The notes: generated from the sequence alone by a model not told the origin. DNA of 64,000 bases from Heliomicrobium undosum (GCF_009877425.1 NZ_WXEY01000011.1:1-64000); one strand, 5' to 3'. Counted from the stretch's first letter, positions 20,305-30,150 are shown. Numbers and translations are program-made.

Positions 20305-21774
20305 ATGGAAAACATACGCGTTCGCTTCGCCCCCAGCCCGACAGGCCCCCTGCATATCGGCGGCGCCCGTTCGGCCCTCTTCAACTTCCTACTGGCCCGC
20401 CGTTTCGGCGGTCAATTCATCGTCCGTGTCGAAGATACCGATCTGGAGCGTTCCAGCCGGGAGAGCGAGGACAACATCCTCGACGCTCTCGAATGGCTGG
20501 GCATCACCTGGGACGAGGGCATCCGCGTCGGCGGACCCCACGCCCCCTACCGGCAGACGGAGCGCCTTCACACCTACCGCGAGGCGGCTGACAAGCTGCT
20601 GGACGAAGGCAAGGCCTACCGCTGCTACTGCTCGGAAGAAGAACTGGAAGCCGAGCGTCAAGCCTTTGCCGAGAAAGGGGAACTCCCCCGTTACGGCGGC
20701 CGCTGCCGCTGCCTCAGCGCCGACGATGAGGCGCGCTTCCGGGCCGAAGGCCGGAAACCGGTCATCCGCTTCCGCGTCCCCGATGAGGGCGCCGTCGCCA
20801 TCGACGACCTCGTCCGCGGCCATGTCAGCTTTGAATGCGCCGGCATCGGCGATTTCATCATCGTCAAATCGGACGGCATCCCCACCTACAACTTCGCCGT
20901 TGTCCTCGACGACGCCCTGATGGCGATCACCCATGTCATCCGCGGTGAGGAACACCTGTCCAACACGCCGCGCCAAATGCTCATCTACGACGCCCTCGGC
21001 CTGACGCCGCCCAAGTTCGCCCATGTGTCGCTCATCCTCGGCAAAGACCGCTCCAAGATGAGCAAACGCCATGGCTCCACCTCGGTCGTCGCCTACCAGC
21101 GACAGGGCTACCTGCCGGAGGCGCTCGTCAACTTCCTCGTCCTGCTTGGCTGGTCGCCGGGGGGCGAAGAGGAGATCTTCAGCCTCGACGACCTGATCGC
21201 CCAGTTCTCCCTCGACCGTGTCGCCAAGAGCCCGGCTGTCTTCGATTTTGAGAAACTGAACTGGATCAACGGCGTCTACCTCCGCAAGGCTGACCTAGAC
21301 CGCCTCGTCACCCTCGCCATGCCGCACCTGCTCGAAGCCGGCGTCGTCCAGGAACCCCTCGACGAAACGGCGGCGCGCAAGGTCCGCTACATGGTGCAGG
21401 CCATCCAGGAGAAGGTCAGTTACATGGCCCAAATCGCCGACTTCATCCCGCTCTTCTTTGGCGACGACATCACCTTTGAGAGCGACGAGGCCAAAGCCGT
21501 CATGACCGAAGAACAGGTTCCCAAGGTCCTCAACGCCTTCTTGCGCAAGCTCTCGGAAGGCCGCGACCTGACGCCGGACAACATCAAGGTCATGCTCAAA
21601 GAGGTGACCAAGGAGACGAAAGAAAAGGGCCGCAATGTCTTCATGCCCATCCGCGTCGCCTTGACAGGGCAGCAGCACGGGCCTGACCTCAACGCCCTCA
21701 TTGCCGCCCTGGGCCGGGAAAGCGCCGTCACCCGCATGAGACGGGCGGCGGAACTGGCGGGGGTTGCGCTGTAA
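20305..21774 (+). CDS. gltX: Glutamyl-tRNA synthetase
   Basis: 489 residues from ATG 20305 (AAAGGAG upstream; longer in-frame starts run into the repeat). It begins [19 protein letters not shown], containing the HIGH-type motif. KMSKR lies near residue 251. The anticodon-binding helical domain is at the C-terminus. It charges tRNA-Glu and, in bacteria lacking GlnRS, tRNA-Gln for later amidation. It is full length for bacterial GltX. Confidence 0.96.
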   Translation: MENIRVRFAPSPTGPLHIGGARSALFNFLLARRFGGQFIVRVEDTDLERSSRESEDNILDALEWLGITWDEGIRVGGPHAPYRQTERLHTYREAADKLLDEGKAYRCYCSEEELEAERQAFAEKGELPRYGGRCRCLSADDEARFRAEGRKPVIRFRVPDEGAVAIDDLVRGHVSFECAGIGDFIIVKSDGIPTYNFAVVLDDALMAITHVIRGEEHLSNTPRQMLIYDALGLTPPKFAHVSLILGKDRSKMSKRHGSTSVVAYQRQGYLPEALVNFLVLLGWSPGGEEEIFSLDDLIAQFSLDRVAKSPAVFDFEKLNWINGVYLRKADLDRLVTLAMPHLLEAGVVQEPLDETAARKVRYMVQAIQEKVSYMAQIADFIPLFFGDDITFESDEAKAVMTEEQVPKVLNAFLRKLSEGRDLTPDNIKVMLKEVTKETKEKGRNVFMPIRVALTGQQHGPDLNALIAALGRESAVTRMRRAAELAGVAL

Positions 21775-21831
21775 ACGGCGAGGCTTTTCCTGTCATTCCT
21801 CGCCGTTCAGTCGCTGAAGTCTCCCGCCGCG

Positions 21832-21861
21832 TTGACACCTGGTCCCGGCGCCGCCTATAAT
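21832..21861 (+). promoter_or_regulatory. Promoter of the cysE-cysS T-box transcript
   Basis: TTGACA (21832-21837) and TATAAT (21856-21861) with an 18-bp spacer. Confidence 0.88.
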
Positions 21862-21867
21862 AAAGGT

Positions 21868-22176
21868 GTATCCCCATCAAGCCGATCCGCAAAGTCGGCA
21901 AAAACGCATCCGCTACAACGATGAGGAACGGGAGGTTCCACCTCAAATCCCCACCAGAGAAGGTCGCCTTGGCTGGAAGCGACCGGGGGCGCTTTGCGGT
22001 GGCCGTGCGCCCGGGAATCGCCGGACCGAAAACGAGTAGGTCCGGACGGCTTGGCCCCGTTACCGGCCTGCCGCGTCGCCTGATGACGTCGGCCTGAGAT
22101 GGTCCTTTGGGCCAAACAGAGTGGAACCGCGAACCGCCCTTCGCCTCTGTCCTTTGACAGAGGGAAGGGTTTTTCT
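21868..22176 (+). promoter_or_regulatory. T-box leader controlling cysE-cysS
   Basis: The T-box sequence AGAGTGGAACCGCG (22118-22131) is unmistakable. A terminator follows: CCTCTGTC (22144-22151) pairs with GACAGAGG (22156-22163), extended by CCCTT/AAGGG, then TTTTT. Upstream, 21957-21985 folds as a distal stem I arm (GGTCGC/GCGACC). Uncharged tRNA should bind and switch off the terminator. Given the downstream genes, the tRNA is expected to be tRNA-Cys. I could not place the specifier codon with certainty; TGC occurs at 21995-21997 and 22006-22008. Confidence 0.9.
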
Positions 22177-22215
22177 ATTTGCTTCACTTTTTATGACAGA
22201 GGGGGAAAACTGACA

Positions 22216-22926
22216 ATGCTTGCTCGCATCCGCAAAGACATCCAAGTCATCTTCGAACGGGATCCCGCTGCAAAGTCGGTTTGGGAGGTCGTCCTCTGTT
22301 ACCCGGGCTTTCACGCCATCCTGCTGCACCGGCTGAACCACTGGCTCTATAAAAAGGGATGGGTCGTCCTGGCCCGCTTCCTCTCCCAGGTGGTGCGCTT
22401 TATCACGGGCATCGAGATCCACCCGGGCGCCAAGATCGGCGAGGGCCTCTTCATCGACCATGGCATGGGCGTCGTCATCGGCGAGACGGCTGAAGTGGGC
22501 GACAACGTGACCATCTACCAGGGCGTCACCCTGGGCGGGACGGGCAAGGAAAAAGGGAAGCGCCACCCGACCATCGGCAACAACGTCGTCGTCTCATCGG
22601 GCGCGCGGGTGCTCGGTTCGATCACCATCGGCGACAACGTCAAGATCGGCGCCGGCTCTGTCGTTTTGAAACCGGTGCCGCCCAACTGCACCGTCGTCGG
22701 CGTTCCCGGGCGCATCGTCGTCCAAGACGGCGTCAGTGTGCGGGATCGTCAACTCGTCGACCTGGAACACAACAAACTGCCCGATCCGGTGGCCGAGATG
22801 ATCTTCTGCCTGCAGCGCAAGATCAGCCATCTCGAGGAACGGATCGCGCAAATGGAGGAGAACCACGGTGAGTCTGCGAGTGTACAACACCCTCAGCAGG
22901 GAAAAGGAGACGTTTGTTCCGCATAA
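22216..22926 (+). CDS. cysE: Serine O-acetyltransferase
   Basis: 236 residues from ATG 22216 (AGAGGGGG upstream, directly after the T-box terminator). The N-terminal helical domain is short. A left-handed beta-helix of hexapeptide repeats ([34 protein letters not shown]) contains the catalytic His/Asp pair. It makes O-acetylserine, the cysteine precursor. The last 59 bases overlap cysS. The C-terminal tail (residues ~200-236) is coiled-coil-like and could be shortened in relatives. Confidence 0.95.
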   Translation: MLARIRKDIQVIFERDPAAKSVWEVVLCYPGFHAILLHRLNHWLYKKGWVVLARFLSQVVRFITGIEIHPGAKIGEGLFIDHGMGVVIGETAEVGDNVTIYQGVTLGGTGKEKGKRHPTIGNNVVVSSGARVLGSITIGDNVKIGAGSVVLKPVPPNCTVVGVPGRIVVQDGVSVRDRQLVDLEHNKLPDPVAEMIFCLQRKISHLEERIAQMEENHGESASVQHPQQGKGDVCSA

Positions 22927-24313
22927 GGCCGGACGCGTCGGCATGTATGTCTGCGGCCCGACAACATATGACTATATCCATCTGGGCAATGCGAGGCCGC
23001 TGGTCGTCTTCGATACAGTCCGCCGCTACCTGGAGCATGTCGGCTACGAGGTCGAATATATTCAGAACTTCACCGACATCGACGACAAGATCATCAACCG
23101 CGCCAACGAGATCGGCGAAGATCCCATCGCCATGGCCGCCCGTTTTGTGGAAGAATACTACCGCGACGCCAAGGCGCTCAACGTGCGGCCGGCGACCATT
23201 CACCCCAAGGTGAGCGCTCACATGGCCGAGATCATCGCCATGATCGGGGCGCTGGTCGAGAAGGGCCACGCCTACGAACTGGACGGAGATGTCTACTTCT
23301 CCATCCCCAGCTTCAAAGACTACGGCAAACTCTCGGGCCGTTCTCTTGAGGACCTGCAAGCCGGCGCGCGCGTTGATGTGAACGAACGCAAGCGCCACCC
23401 CATGGACTTCGCCCTCTGGAAAGGGGCAAAGCCCGGCGAACCCTCCTGGGAAAGCCCCTGGGGCCAGGGTCGGCCGGGCTGGCATATCGAGTGCTCCGCC
23501 ATGTCCCGCAAGTACCTTGGCGACTCCTTCGACATCCACGGCGGCGGCCAGGATCTGATCTTCCCCCACCATGAGAATGAAGTCGCCCAATCGGAAGCCT
23601 GCACCGGCGTGGCCCCCATGGCCCGCTACTGGCTGCACAACGGCTTTATCACCGTCAACCAGGAGAAGATGTCCAAGTCACTGGGCAACTTCTTCACCCT
23701 CCGGGAGATCCTGAAAAAATTCCCCGGCGACGTGATCCGTTTCTACCTCCTCTCCACCCACTACCGCAGCCCCATCGACTTTGACGACAGCAAGCTGGAA
23801 GCGGCGCAAAAAGGGCTGCAGCGCCTGCGCACCAGCCGGCGCCTCATCGAAGAGACCTTGGCCGCAAGCGGGAAAGGGGGGGCGGAACGGCCCGCCGGGC
23901 AGCGGGAAAATTTGGAGGAACAGTGGACGGCCGCGAAAAACGGCTTCCGCGAGGCCATGGACGACGACTTCAACACCGCCCTCGCCCTGTCCATGCTCTT
24001 TGACCTGGCCCGGGAGGCCAACACATTCCTGCACGGCGGCTTCACCCTGTCGCCGGAAGACCGGCAAATCCTGCTCCAGGTGGGTGAAACCTTCAATGAA
24101 CTGGCCGGCGTGCTCGGCATCGACCTGTCGGGAGGGGCGGCAGCGGCTGATGATTCAACCGTCGATGGTCTGATGAACCTGCTGATCGGCCTCCGCGCCG
24201 AGGCGCGGAAGAAAAAGGACTGGGCGACAGCCGACCGCATCCGCGACGGCCTGAAGGAACTGGGCATCGTCATCGAGGATACGCCCCAGGGCGCCCGCTG
24301 GAAGAAGACTTGA
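22868..24313 (+). CDS. cysS: Cysteinyl-tRNA synthetase
   Basis: 481 residues. The class Ia signature HLGNARP follows [12 protein letters not shown], whose Cys is one zinc ligand; further zinc ligands are in the GWHIECS and HHENE regions. KMSKSLG is near residue 268. Start GTG 22868 lies inside cysE, an unusually long 59-base overlap. It is coupled to cysE under the same T-box, so cysteine synthesis and charging respond together to tRNA-Cys charging. Confidence 0.95.
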   Translation: MSLRVYNTLSREKETFVPHKAGRVGMYVCGPTTYDYIHLGNARPLVVFDTVRRYLEHVGYEVEYIQNFTDIDDKIINRANEIGEDPIAMAARFVEEYYRDAKALNVRPATIHPKVSAHMAEIIAMIGALVEKGHAYELDGDVYFSIPSFKDYGKLSGRSLEDLQAGARVDVNERKRHPMDFALWKGAKPGEPSWESPWGQGRPGWHIECSAMSRKYLGDSFDIHGGGQDLIFPHHENEVAQSEACTGVAPMARYWLHNGFITVNQEKMSKSLGNFFTLREILKKFPGDVIRFYLLSTHYRSPIDFDDSKLEAAQKGLQRLRTSRRLIEETLAASGKGGAERPAGQRENLEEQWTAAKNGFREAMDDDFNTALALSMLFDLAREANTFLHGGFTLSPEDRQILLQVGETFNELAGVLGIDLSGGAAAADDSTVDGLMNLLIGLRAEARKKKDWATADRIRDGLKELGIVIEDTPQGARWKKT

Positions 24314-24828
24314 CCGTGGAAAAAAGGGATGAACCGGTGGAACCAGGTTGCACGTTCATGGGCGGCGGTTGGAAGGACTGGCGCGGCAGCGTCCCGGCCG
24401 AACTGCCGTCGCCCCTGGCGCTGGCTTATCTGGGCGACGCCGTCTACGAGTTGTGGGTCCGCCGGACACTGATCGAGGCCGGCGTTGTCAAGGTGGCCCA
24501 GTTGCACAAGCAGGCTGTCGAGCTCGTCCGGGCCGCATCACAGGTCGCCCTGTTGCGACGCATCGAACCCCTCCTTGATGAGGAGGAAAAGGAATGGGTG
24601 CGCCGTGGCCGCAACGCTGACTCCGGCCGCTCGCCCAAATCGACCGATGTGACCACCTACCGGTTGTCGACAGGCTTCGAATGCCTCGTGGGATATTGGT
24701 CGCTCGCGCGGCCGGAGCGCCTGCCTTTCCTGCGGGAGCAGCTCGCCCTGTGGTTGGACAAGCGGGAAAACGAAAGAGGCTGCGGAAGTGACACACTTCC
24801 CGGCATGAAGGAAATGGAGCCGAAGTAG
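24310..24828 (+). CDS. mrnC: Mini-III ribonuclease
   Basis: 172 residues. A single RNase III catalytic domain ([17 protein letters not shown], the acidic signature) lacks a dsRNA-binding domain. It matures 23S rRNA ends in Firmicutes. The start is TTG 24310, overlapping the cysS stop, or GTG 24316. Both lack a strong site, so it is translationally coupled. The residues before the catalytic domain (~30) are longer than usual. Confidence 0.92.
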   Translation: MTVEKRDEPVEPGCTFMGGGWKDWRGSVPAELPSPLALAYLGDAVYELWVRRTLIEAGVVKVAQLHKQAVELVRAASQVALLRRIEPLLDEEEKEWVRRGRNADSGRSPKSTDVTTYRLSTGFECLVGYWSLARPERLPFLREQLALWLDKRENERGCGSDTLPGMKEMEPK

Positions 24829-24829
24829 T

Positions 24830-26146
24830 ATGAAGAGGGAAAGACAAATTCCTTCCCGTGAAAAGCCCTTTGGGAAAGGGCCGAAAGAAAACCGGGGGGC
24901 TCGCAAGGGTCCGGGTGCCGGCGAAGCGGGAGAACGCCGTGAGTTCCGCAAAGGACCGGCGACCGGTGGTTCGGGTGACCGTCGTGACTTCCGCAAGGGT
25001 CCTGCCGCCGGCGGTTTGGGTGACCAGCGGGATTTTCGCAAGGGTCCGGCCCCTGGTGAACCGGGGGACCGTCGCGACTTCCGCAAAGGCCCCGGGACCG
25101 GCGGTTTCGGCGAAAGAAGCGATTTTCGCAAGGGTCCGACCGCCGGTGAACCGGGAGGCCGCCGCGACTTCCGCAAAGGTCCGGCTGGCGGCGAAATAGG
25201 CGACCGTCGCGACTTCCGTAAAGGAGCCGGCGAAACAGGTGACCGTCGCGACTTCCGCAGGGGAGCTGGCGGACCGGAAGAGCGTCGCGAATTCGGCAAG
25301 CCCTTCGAGCCGAGAGATAATCGTGAAGGCCGTGAATCGGCAAAACCGCGCGACGGACGCGGTCGGCGCATCGCCGTGGAAAGGCCCGAGCCCGAAGAGC
25401 GGGAGGACTTGCTGGCGGGCCGGCAACCTGTCATGGAAGCGCTGAAATCTGGCCGCGCCATCAATAAGCTCGTCATCGCAAAAGGCGCCCGGGAGGGCTC
25501 CATCCGGGAGATCCTGGGCATGGCCCGCGATAAAGGCATCCCCATCACCGAACTGGAGCGGACAGTCCTCGACCAGGAGGCGCGCCACCACCAGGGCATC
25601 ATCGCCCATGTGGCGCCGGTTGCCTATGTAGAGGTAGAGGAGATCCTGGAAAAAGCCAAAGCCAAAGGGGAGCCGCCCTTCGTCCTGCTCCTCGACGGAC
25701 TGGAGGACCCCCACAACATCGGCGCGCTTTTGCGCACGGCCGAAGGCGCCGGTGCCCATGGCGTCGTCATCCCCAAACGACGCGGCGGGGCGATCACCAG
25801 CACCGTCGCCAAAGCCTCAGCCGGCGCCGTCGAATACGTGCCTATCGCCCGGGTGACCAACCTCGTCCAGACGGTAGGACAACTGAAAAAAGCAGGACTT
25901 TGGATCATCGGCAGCGCCATGGACGCGCCCCAACCCTATTTCCGCCAGGACTTCAAGGGCCCCGTGGGACTGATCGTCGGCAGTGAAGGCAAGGGAATCA
26001 GCCCGCTGCTGCGGGAACACTGTGATCACCTGGTCTCGATCCCCATGGGAGGAAAGGTCGACTCCCTCAACGCCTCTGTCGCCGGCGCGTTGCTCATGTA
26101 CGAGCGTGTCCGCCAGCTTCAGGAGGGCGCAACGACGCAGCAATAA
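24830..26146 (+). CDS. rlmB: RlmB-type 23S rRNA 2'-O-methyltransferase with repeat-rich N-terminus
   Basis: 438 residues. Residues ~190-438 are a complete TrmH/SpoU methyltransferase (substrate-binding LAGRQPVMEAL; SPOUT motifs LDGLEDPHNIGALLRTAEGA, IVGSEGKGISP, SIPMGGKVDSLNASVAGALL). By family it methylates G2251 of 23S rRNA. The first ~150 residues are extra: nine ~15-residue tandem units of the pattern G-D-R-R-D-F-R-K-G-P-A-x-G-G-x, disordered and very basic. It starts 1 base after mrnC with ribosome site in that gene's end. Confidence 0.93.
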   Translation: MKRERQIPSREKPFGKGPKENRGARKGPGAGEAGERREFRKGPATGGSGDRRDFRKGPAAGGLGDQRDFRKGPAPGEPGDRRDFRKGPGTGGFGERSDFRKGPTAGEPGGRRDFRKGPAGGEIGDRRDFRKGAGETGDRRDFRRGAGGPEERREFGKPFEPRDNREGRESAKPRDGRGRRIAVERPEPEEREDLLAGRQPVMEALKSGRAINKLVIAKGAREGSIREILGMARDKGIPITELERTVLDQEARHHQGIIAHVAPVAYVEVEEILEKAKAKGEPPFVLLLDGLEDPHNIGALLRTAEGAGAHGVVIPKRRGGAITSTVAKASAGAVEYVPIARVTNLVQTVGQLKKAGLWIIGSAMDAPQPYFRQDFKGPVGLIVGSEGKGISPLLREHCDHLVSIPMGGKVDSLNASVAGALLMYERVRQLQEGATTQQ

Positions 26147-26161
26147 ACCCATGGGCATGCA

Positions 26162-26683
26162 ATGAAAGACACCCTGATCGTCGACGGGTACAACGCCTTG
26201 AACGCCTGGCCCGACCTGCATGATCTGCGCGCCCGCAGCTTCGACCACGCCCGAGACAAACTGATCGACATCCTCATGGAATACGCCGCCCTGCAGGGGC
26301 TCCGGCTGATCGTCGTCTTCGATGCCCACCATGTCAAGGGGGGGAAGGAGCGGGTCGAGGAGCGGGCCGGTGCCCGCATCGTCTACACCCGCGAAGAGGA
26401 GACGGCCGACCGGTACATCGAGCGCCTGCTGGGGCGGCAGGTCCGCGGCAACGTCTGGGTGGCTACGGGAGACGCTGTCGAGCAGGCCATCGCCCTCGGG
26501 CGGGGAGCCTGCCGGCTCCCCGTGCGGGAACTCCACGCCCAAGTCAGGGCGTCGACGCGGGAGAAAAAGCAGCGCCTGCAAGCAGGCGCAGAGGGCGATG
26601 CCCTTGACAGCCGCCTCGATAGCCGTCTCGATGAAGAACTCCGCCGGAGACTGGAACAGATGCGCCGCGGCCTGACCTCCTAA
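26162..26683 (+). CDS. rae1: Rae1/YacP-type NYN endoribonuclease
   Basis: 173 residues. The NYN/PIN-like fold starts TLIVDGYNALNAW with conserved Asp, followed by IVVFDAHHVKGG and WVATGDAVEQ. By family it cleaves mRNA in the ribosomal A site. It follows rlmB by 15 bases, the usual mrnC-rlmB-rae1-sigH order. The charged C-terminal segment (LDSRLDSRLDEELRRRLEQM) contains a short repeat. Confidence 0.9.
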   Translation: MKDTLIVDGYNALNAWPDLHDLRARSFDHARDKLIDILMEYAALQGLRLIVVFDAHHVKGGKERVEERAGARIVYTREEETADRYIERLLGRQVRGNVWVATGDAVEQAIALGRGACRLPVRELHAQVRASTREKKQRLQAGAEGDALDSRLDSRLDEELRRRLEQMRRGLTS

Positions 26684-26709
26684 AACTGCCGATGATTGGG
26701 GGCGAGTCC

Positions 26710-26739
26710 TTGACGGTCAAAAAGACCTTCGGGTATAAT
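26710..26739 (+). promoter_or_regulatory. Promoter of sigH
   Basis: TTGACG (26710-26715) and TATAAT (26734-26739) with an 18-bp spacer. The ~95-base leader contains a small hairpin (CGAATC/GATTCG). Confidence 0.85.
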
Positions 26740-26835
26740 GAGGTTGTTCCCAAAGGACAACCCGCCTTCAAGCGGAACAGGGCTTCACACGAATCGGGCG
26801 ATTCGAAGGGAAACTCAATTGTGGGGGCGATAGGC

Positions 26836-27564
26836 GTGAGTGTGAATGCCCAGAGAGAACTGTTGGACGACTTTGAGCAACTCGTGGACGAAGAAGTCGT
26901 AGAAATGGCCAAAGAGGGCGATGAAGAAGCCCTCGAATACCTGATCAACAAATACAAGAACTTCGTTCGCGCCAAAGCGCGTTCCTACTTTTTGATCGGG
27001 GCGGATCGGGAGGACATCATTCAGGAAGGGATGATCGGCCTCTACAAAGCGATTCGCGACTTCCGCTGTGATAAGCTTTCCTCCTTTCGCGCCTTTGCCG
27101 AGCTATGCATCACCCGCCAGATCATCACGGCCATCAAGACGGCAACCCGTCAGAAGCATATCCCCCTGAACTCTTACGTCTCGTTAAACAAGCCCATCTA
27201 TGATGAAGACTCTGATCGGACGCTCCTCGATGTCATTTCTGGCACCAAGATCACCGATCCGGAAGAGTTGATCATCAGCCGTGAGGAGTTCGACGATATT
27301 GAGGAAAAGATGGGCGAGATCCTGAGTTCTCTCGAATGGAAGGTCCTCATGTCCTATCTGGAGGGCAAGTCCTATCAGGAGATCGCTGTTGATTTAAAGC
27401 GGCACGTCAAGTCCATCGACAACGCCTTGCAGCGGGTTAAGCGCAAGTTGGAAAAATACCTGGAAAACCGGGACGAGGAACGTCTGGCCGGCGCCCTGCG
27501 CGATCGGTGCCCTACCCGGGAAGTCCGTTTTTTAACCAAAGAAATCGTGGACGAGCCGAAATAA
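26836..27564 (+). CDS. sigH: RNA polymerase sigma-H (Spo0H)
   Basis: 242 residues from GTG 26836 (MSVNAQREL); an in-frame GTG at 26821 is also possible. Region 2 (FVRAKARSYFLIGADREDII, QEGMIGLYKAIRDF) and region 4 (SYQEIAVDLKRHVKSIDNAL) are complete. SigH drives early sporulation and stationary-phase genes. It is preceded by a sigma-A promoter and followed by two terminators, so it is probably monocistronic. A ~20-residue C-terminal tail extends past region 4. Confidence 0.94.
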   Translation: MSVNAQRELLDDFEQLVDEEVVEMAKEGDEEALEYLINKYKNFVRAKARSYFLIGADREDIIQEGMIGLYKAIRDFRCDKLSSFRAFAELCITRQIITAIKTATRQKHIPLNSYVSLNKPIYDEDSDRTLLDVISGTKITDPEELIISREEFDDIEEKMGEILSSLEWKVLMSYLEGKSYQEIAVDLKRHVKSIDNALQRVKRKLEKYLENRDEERLAGALRDRCPTREVRFLTKEIVDEPK

Positions 27565-27590
27565 TCCACCTGGAGACGGGTGGATTTTTC
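27564..27590 (+). terminator. sigH terminator 1
   Basis: ATCCACC (27564-27570) pairs with GGTGGAT (27579-27585), followed by five T. It starts at the stop codon of sigH. Confidence 0.85.
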
Positions 27591-27611
27591 GCCGGATAAA
27601 GACATTTTTCT

Positions 27612-27646
27612 GAGGGCATACTTTGTAGAGAGTGCCCTCTTTTATT
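27612..27646 (+). terminator. sigH terminator 2
   Basis: GAGGGCA (27612-27618) pairs with TGCCCTC (27633-27639), followed by TTTTATT. It is a back-up terminator before the rpmG promoter. Confidence 0.75.
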
Positions 27647-27682
27647 GCGTCCTGCGCGGGCAGGAACCACCCGGGAATGTTG

Positions 27683-27711
27683 TTGACTTCCGTTTTTGCT
27701 TGTGCTAAAGT
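27683..27711 (+). promoter_or_regulatory. Promoter of rpmG-secE-nusG
   Basis: TTGACT (27683-27688) and TAAAGT (27706-27711) with a 17-bp spacer. Confidence 0.8.
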
Positions 27712-27735
27712 AATGTGAGTAATGGGCAAATTCGG

Positions 27736-27758
27736 ACCACCCGGTACGGGTGGTTTTG
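27736..27758 (+). terminator. Attenuator-like hairpin in the rpmG leader
   Basis: ACCACCC (27736-27742) pairs with GGGTGGT (27748-27754), followed by TTTT. It falls about 20 nt after the predicted transcription start and 26 bases before rpmG, so it can act only as an early attenuator. It could also be a weak terminator for readthrough from upstream. Confidence 0.5.
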
Positions 27759-27783
27759 TCAATGCAACGGGGGAGGTGTCGCA

Positions 27784-27933
27784 ATGCGTGTCGGTGTTAC
27801 CCTGGCCTGCACGGAGTGCAAGCGCCGGAATTACATGACGAACAAGAACAAGAAGAACGATCCTGATCGTATCGAGTTGAAGAAGTACTGCAAATGGTGC
27901 AAGACGCAAAAGGTCCATAAAGAGACCAAGTAG
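27784..27933 (+). CDS. rpmG: Ribosomal protein L33 (zinc form)
   Basis: 49 residues of the 50S subunit. CTEC and CKWC form a four-cysteine zinc site, so this is the zinc-containing version rather than the Cys-less paralogue. GGGGGAGGTG precedes ATG. It leads secE-nusG-rplK-rplA, the usual order. Confidence 0.96.
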   Translation: MRVGVTLACTECKRRNYMTNKNKKNDPDRIELKKYCKWCKTQKVHKETK

Positions 27934-28032
27934 GTCTGTGCTCACTTGCGGTGCTGTCGCCGTCCCTAATCCGCCGGACGTGGGTAGCGCCATGACTTGC
28001 GGCGAATCGGTGTTTGAGGAAGGGAAGTTCCA

Positions 28033-28350
28033 GTGGGCGAGATAAAACAAACGGATAAGCCTGAAAAGGTCGAGAAAACAGAAAAAGCGACCAAAGCAAC
28101 CCTGGTCAAGGACGCTGCCAAAAAAGGGGAGCCGGCAAAAAAACCCGCTGTTACACGTTCTTCAACGATGGAACGCTCCCAGAACTTCGCCCGCGGCGTA
28201 GCCAGCGAGATGAAGAAGGTCCATTGGCCGACCCGCCAGGAAGTGATCACCTACACAGGTGTCGTCCTCACCGCTGTCGTCTTCGTGGCGGCGCTGATTT
28301 TCGTAGTCGATGAAGCCTTGAGTCTCACGCTGAAAGCATTGATCAAGTGA
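28033..28350 (+). CDS. secE: SecE translocase subunit
   Basis: 105 residues with one C-terminal transmembrane segment (~77-97) and the conserved amphipathic region SEMKKVHWPTRQEV. The N-terminal ~45 residues are Lys/Glu/Ala-rich and longer than in short SecE proteins. GTG start follows GAGGAAGGG. With SecY (54518) it forms the membrane channel. Confidence 0.93.
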   Translation: MGEIKQTDKPEKVEKTEKATKATLVKDAAKKGEPAKKPAVTRSSTMERSQNFARGVASEMKKVHWPTRQEVITYTGVVLTAVVFVAALIFVVDEALSLTLKALIK

Positions 28351-28352
28351 CC

Positions 28353-28877
28353 ATGGAAAAGCAGTGGTACGTGATCCATACTTACTCCGGCTATGAGAAC
28401 AAGGTGAAGGCCAACCTGGAACGCCGTGTCGAATCGATGAACATGGAGGACAAGATCTTTCGCATCCTCGTCCCCATGGAAGACGAAGTCGAGATCAAAA
28501 ACGGCAAGCGCAAGGTAACGAAGCGCAAGGTCTTCCCAGGTTATGTCATCGTTGAGATGATCATGACGGACGACTCCTGGTATGTAGTGCGCAACACGCC
28601 TGGGGTAACCGGCTTTGTGGGTCCGGGAACAAAACCGATTCCCTTGCAGCCTGGCGAAGCGGCGCACATCCTGAAATCGATGGGCCTTGATGAGGCGCGG
28701 ACCCGCCACGACTATGAACTCAAGCAGAACGTGCGGGTGATCTCCGGGCCTTTTCAGGATTTTATCGGCACCATCGAAGACATTCAGCCGGAAAAAGGCA
28801 AGCTGAAGGTGCTCGTCTCCATGTTTGGCAGGGAGACGCCCGTTGAGCTTGATTTTTCACAAGTAGAAAAAGTATAA
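28353..28877 (+). CDS. nusG: Transcription factor NusG
   Basis: 174 residues from ATG 28353, two bases after the secE stop. The NGN domain (QWYVIHTYSGYENKVKANLE) and C-terminal KOW domain (GPFQDFIGTIEDIQPEKGKL) are both present. It couples RNA polymerase to Rho or ribosomes. It is co-transcribed with ribosomal genes. Confidence 0.96.
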   Translation: MEKQWYVIHTYSGYENKVKANLERRVESMNMEDKIFRILVPMEDEVEIKNGKRKVTKRKVFPGYVIVEMIMTDDSWYVVRNTPGVTGFVGPGTKPIPLQPGEAAHILKSMGLDEARTRHDYELKQNVRVISGPFQDFIGTIEDIQPEKGKLKVLVSMFGRETPVELDFSQVEKV

Positions 28878-28917
28878 GTCGTGCTAATAGACCAAGAGAA
28901 GGAGGTGGCACCAACCA

Positions 28918-29340
28918 ATGGCAAAAAAAGTAGTCGCAGTCGTCAAGCTGCAATGTCCTGCCGGTAAAGCGAACCCCGCCCCCCCGGTCGGTCCTGCCCT
29001 GGGCCAGCATGGGGTTAACATTATGGCCTTTTGCAAGCAGTACAACGAAGCTACCGCGGCCCAAGCCGGCCTGATCATCCCGGTGGAAATTACGGTGTAT
29101 GAAGACCGTTCCTTCACCTTCGTGACCAAGACGCCCCCGGCCGCCGTTCTGCTGAAAAAAGCAGCCGGTATCGAAACAGCATCCGGCACGCCCAACAAGA
29201 AAAAAGTCGGCAAGGTTCCTCGCGCGAAAGTGCAGGAAATCGCCGAAATGAAGATGAAAGACCTCAACGCGGCCAGCGTCGAGGCGGCCATGCGCATGAT
29301 CGAGGGCACCGCCCGCAGCATGGGCATTGAGATCGTCTAA
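28918..29340 (+). CDS. rplK: Ribosomal protein L11
   Basis: 140 residues, full length, with the Pro-rich N-terminal motif ([16 protein letters not shown]) that contacts the 23S GTPase centre. GGAGGTGG lies upstream of ATG. Confidence 0.97.
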   Translation: MAKKVVAVVKLQCPAGKANPAPPVGPALGQHGVNIMAFCKQYNEATAAQAGLIIPVEITVYEDRSFTFVTKTPPAAVLLKKAAGIETASGTPNKKKVGKVPRAKVQEIAEMKMKDLNAASVEAAMRMIEGTARSMGIEIV

Positions 29341-29402
29341 TCGGGATCGCGTTGACCCAGTGGGAGGGCTAAAGCCCGCCAACACCACGAGGAGGATAAA
29401 AC

Positions 29403-30113
29403 ATGCCGAAACACGGGAAAAAGTATCTGGAACAGGCCAAACTGGTTGACCGGGATCAAGTCCTGGAAGCCCAAGAGGCCATGGATATGGTCAAGAAGAT
29501 GGCAACCGCCAAGTTCGATGAGACGGTGGAAGCCGCCTTCCGGCTCGGCGTCGATCCGCGCCATGCCGACCAGATGATCCGGGGCGCTGTCGTTCTGCCC
29601 CATGGCACCGGCAAATCCCGGAAAGTGGCCGTCTTCGCCAAGGGCGACAAGGCCAAGGAAGCCGAAGCTGCCGGCGCTGATGCCGTTGGCGCCGAGGATC
29701 TCGTTGAAAAGATCCAGGGCGGCTGGCTGGACTTTGACGTGGCTGTCGCCACGCCCGACGTGATGGGTCTCGTCGGTAAACTGGGCCGTTTGCTCGGTCC
29801 CAAGGGCTTGATGCCCAACCCCAAGACCGGCACCGTCACCTTTGACGTGACCCGGGCGATCCAAGAGATCAAAGCTGGTAAGATCGAATACCGCGTTGAC
29901 AAGACGGGGATCATCCATGCCCCCATCGGCAAGGCTTCTTTCGATGCCCAGAAACTGCTGGAGAACTATCAGACCCTGCTGGACACCCTGATCAAGGCGA
30001 AACCGGCGGCGGCGAAAGGCCAGTACATCAAGAGCATCACCTTGTCGTCCACGATGAGCCCTGGCGTTCGCATCAACCCGCTGAAGCCTCATGCCGTTCA
30101 GGTCCAACAGTAA
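29403..30113 (+). CDS. rplA: Ribosomal protein L1
   Basis: 236 residues with the L1 signature ([12 protein letters not shown]). It forms the L1 stalk and in many bacteria represses its own operon. GGAGGATAAAAC precedes ATG. It ends the rpmG-rplA run before a new promoter. Confidence 0.97.
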   Translation: MPKHGKKYLEQAKLVDRDQVLEAQEAMDMVKKMATAKFDETVEAAFRLGVDPRHADQMIRGAVVLPHGTGKSRKVAVFAKGDKAKEAEAAGADAVGAEDLVEKIQGGWLDFDVAVATPDVMGLVGKLGRLLGPKGLMPNPKTGTVTFDVTRAIQEIKAGKIEYRVDKTGIIHAPIGKASFDAQKLLENYQTLLDTLIKAKPAAAKGQYIKSITLSSTMSPGVRINPLKPHAVQVQQ

Positions 30114-30121
30114 ATTCCGGC

Positions 30122-30150
30122 TTGACAACCGGAAGGCTGATGATTAGGAT
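30122..30150 (+). promoter_or_regulatory. Promoter of rplJ-rplL
   Basis: TTGACA (30122-30127) and TAGGAT (30145-30150) with a 17-bp spacer. The -35 lies in the loop of a small hairpin (TTCCGG/CCGGAA) just after rplA. Confidence 0.8.

Noticed and set aside
23870-23920. Possible frameshift in cysS around the G-rich stretch
   Set aside because: The reading frame continues into a normal C-terminal domain of the expected length.
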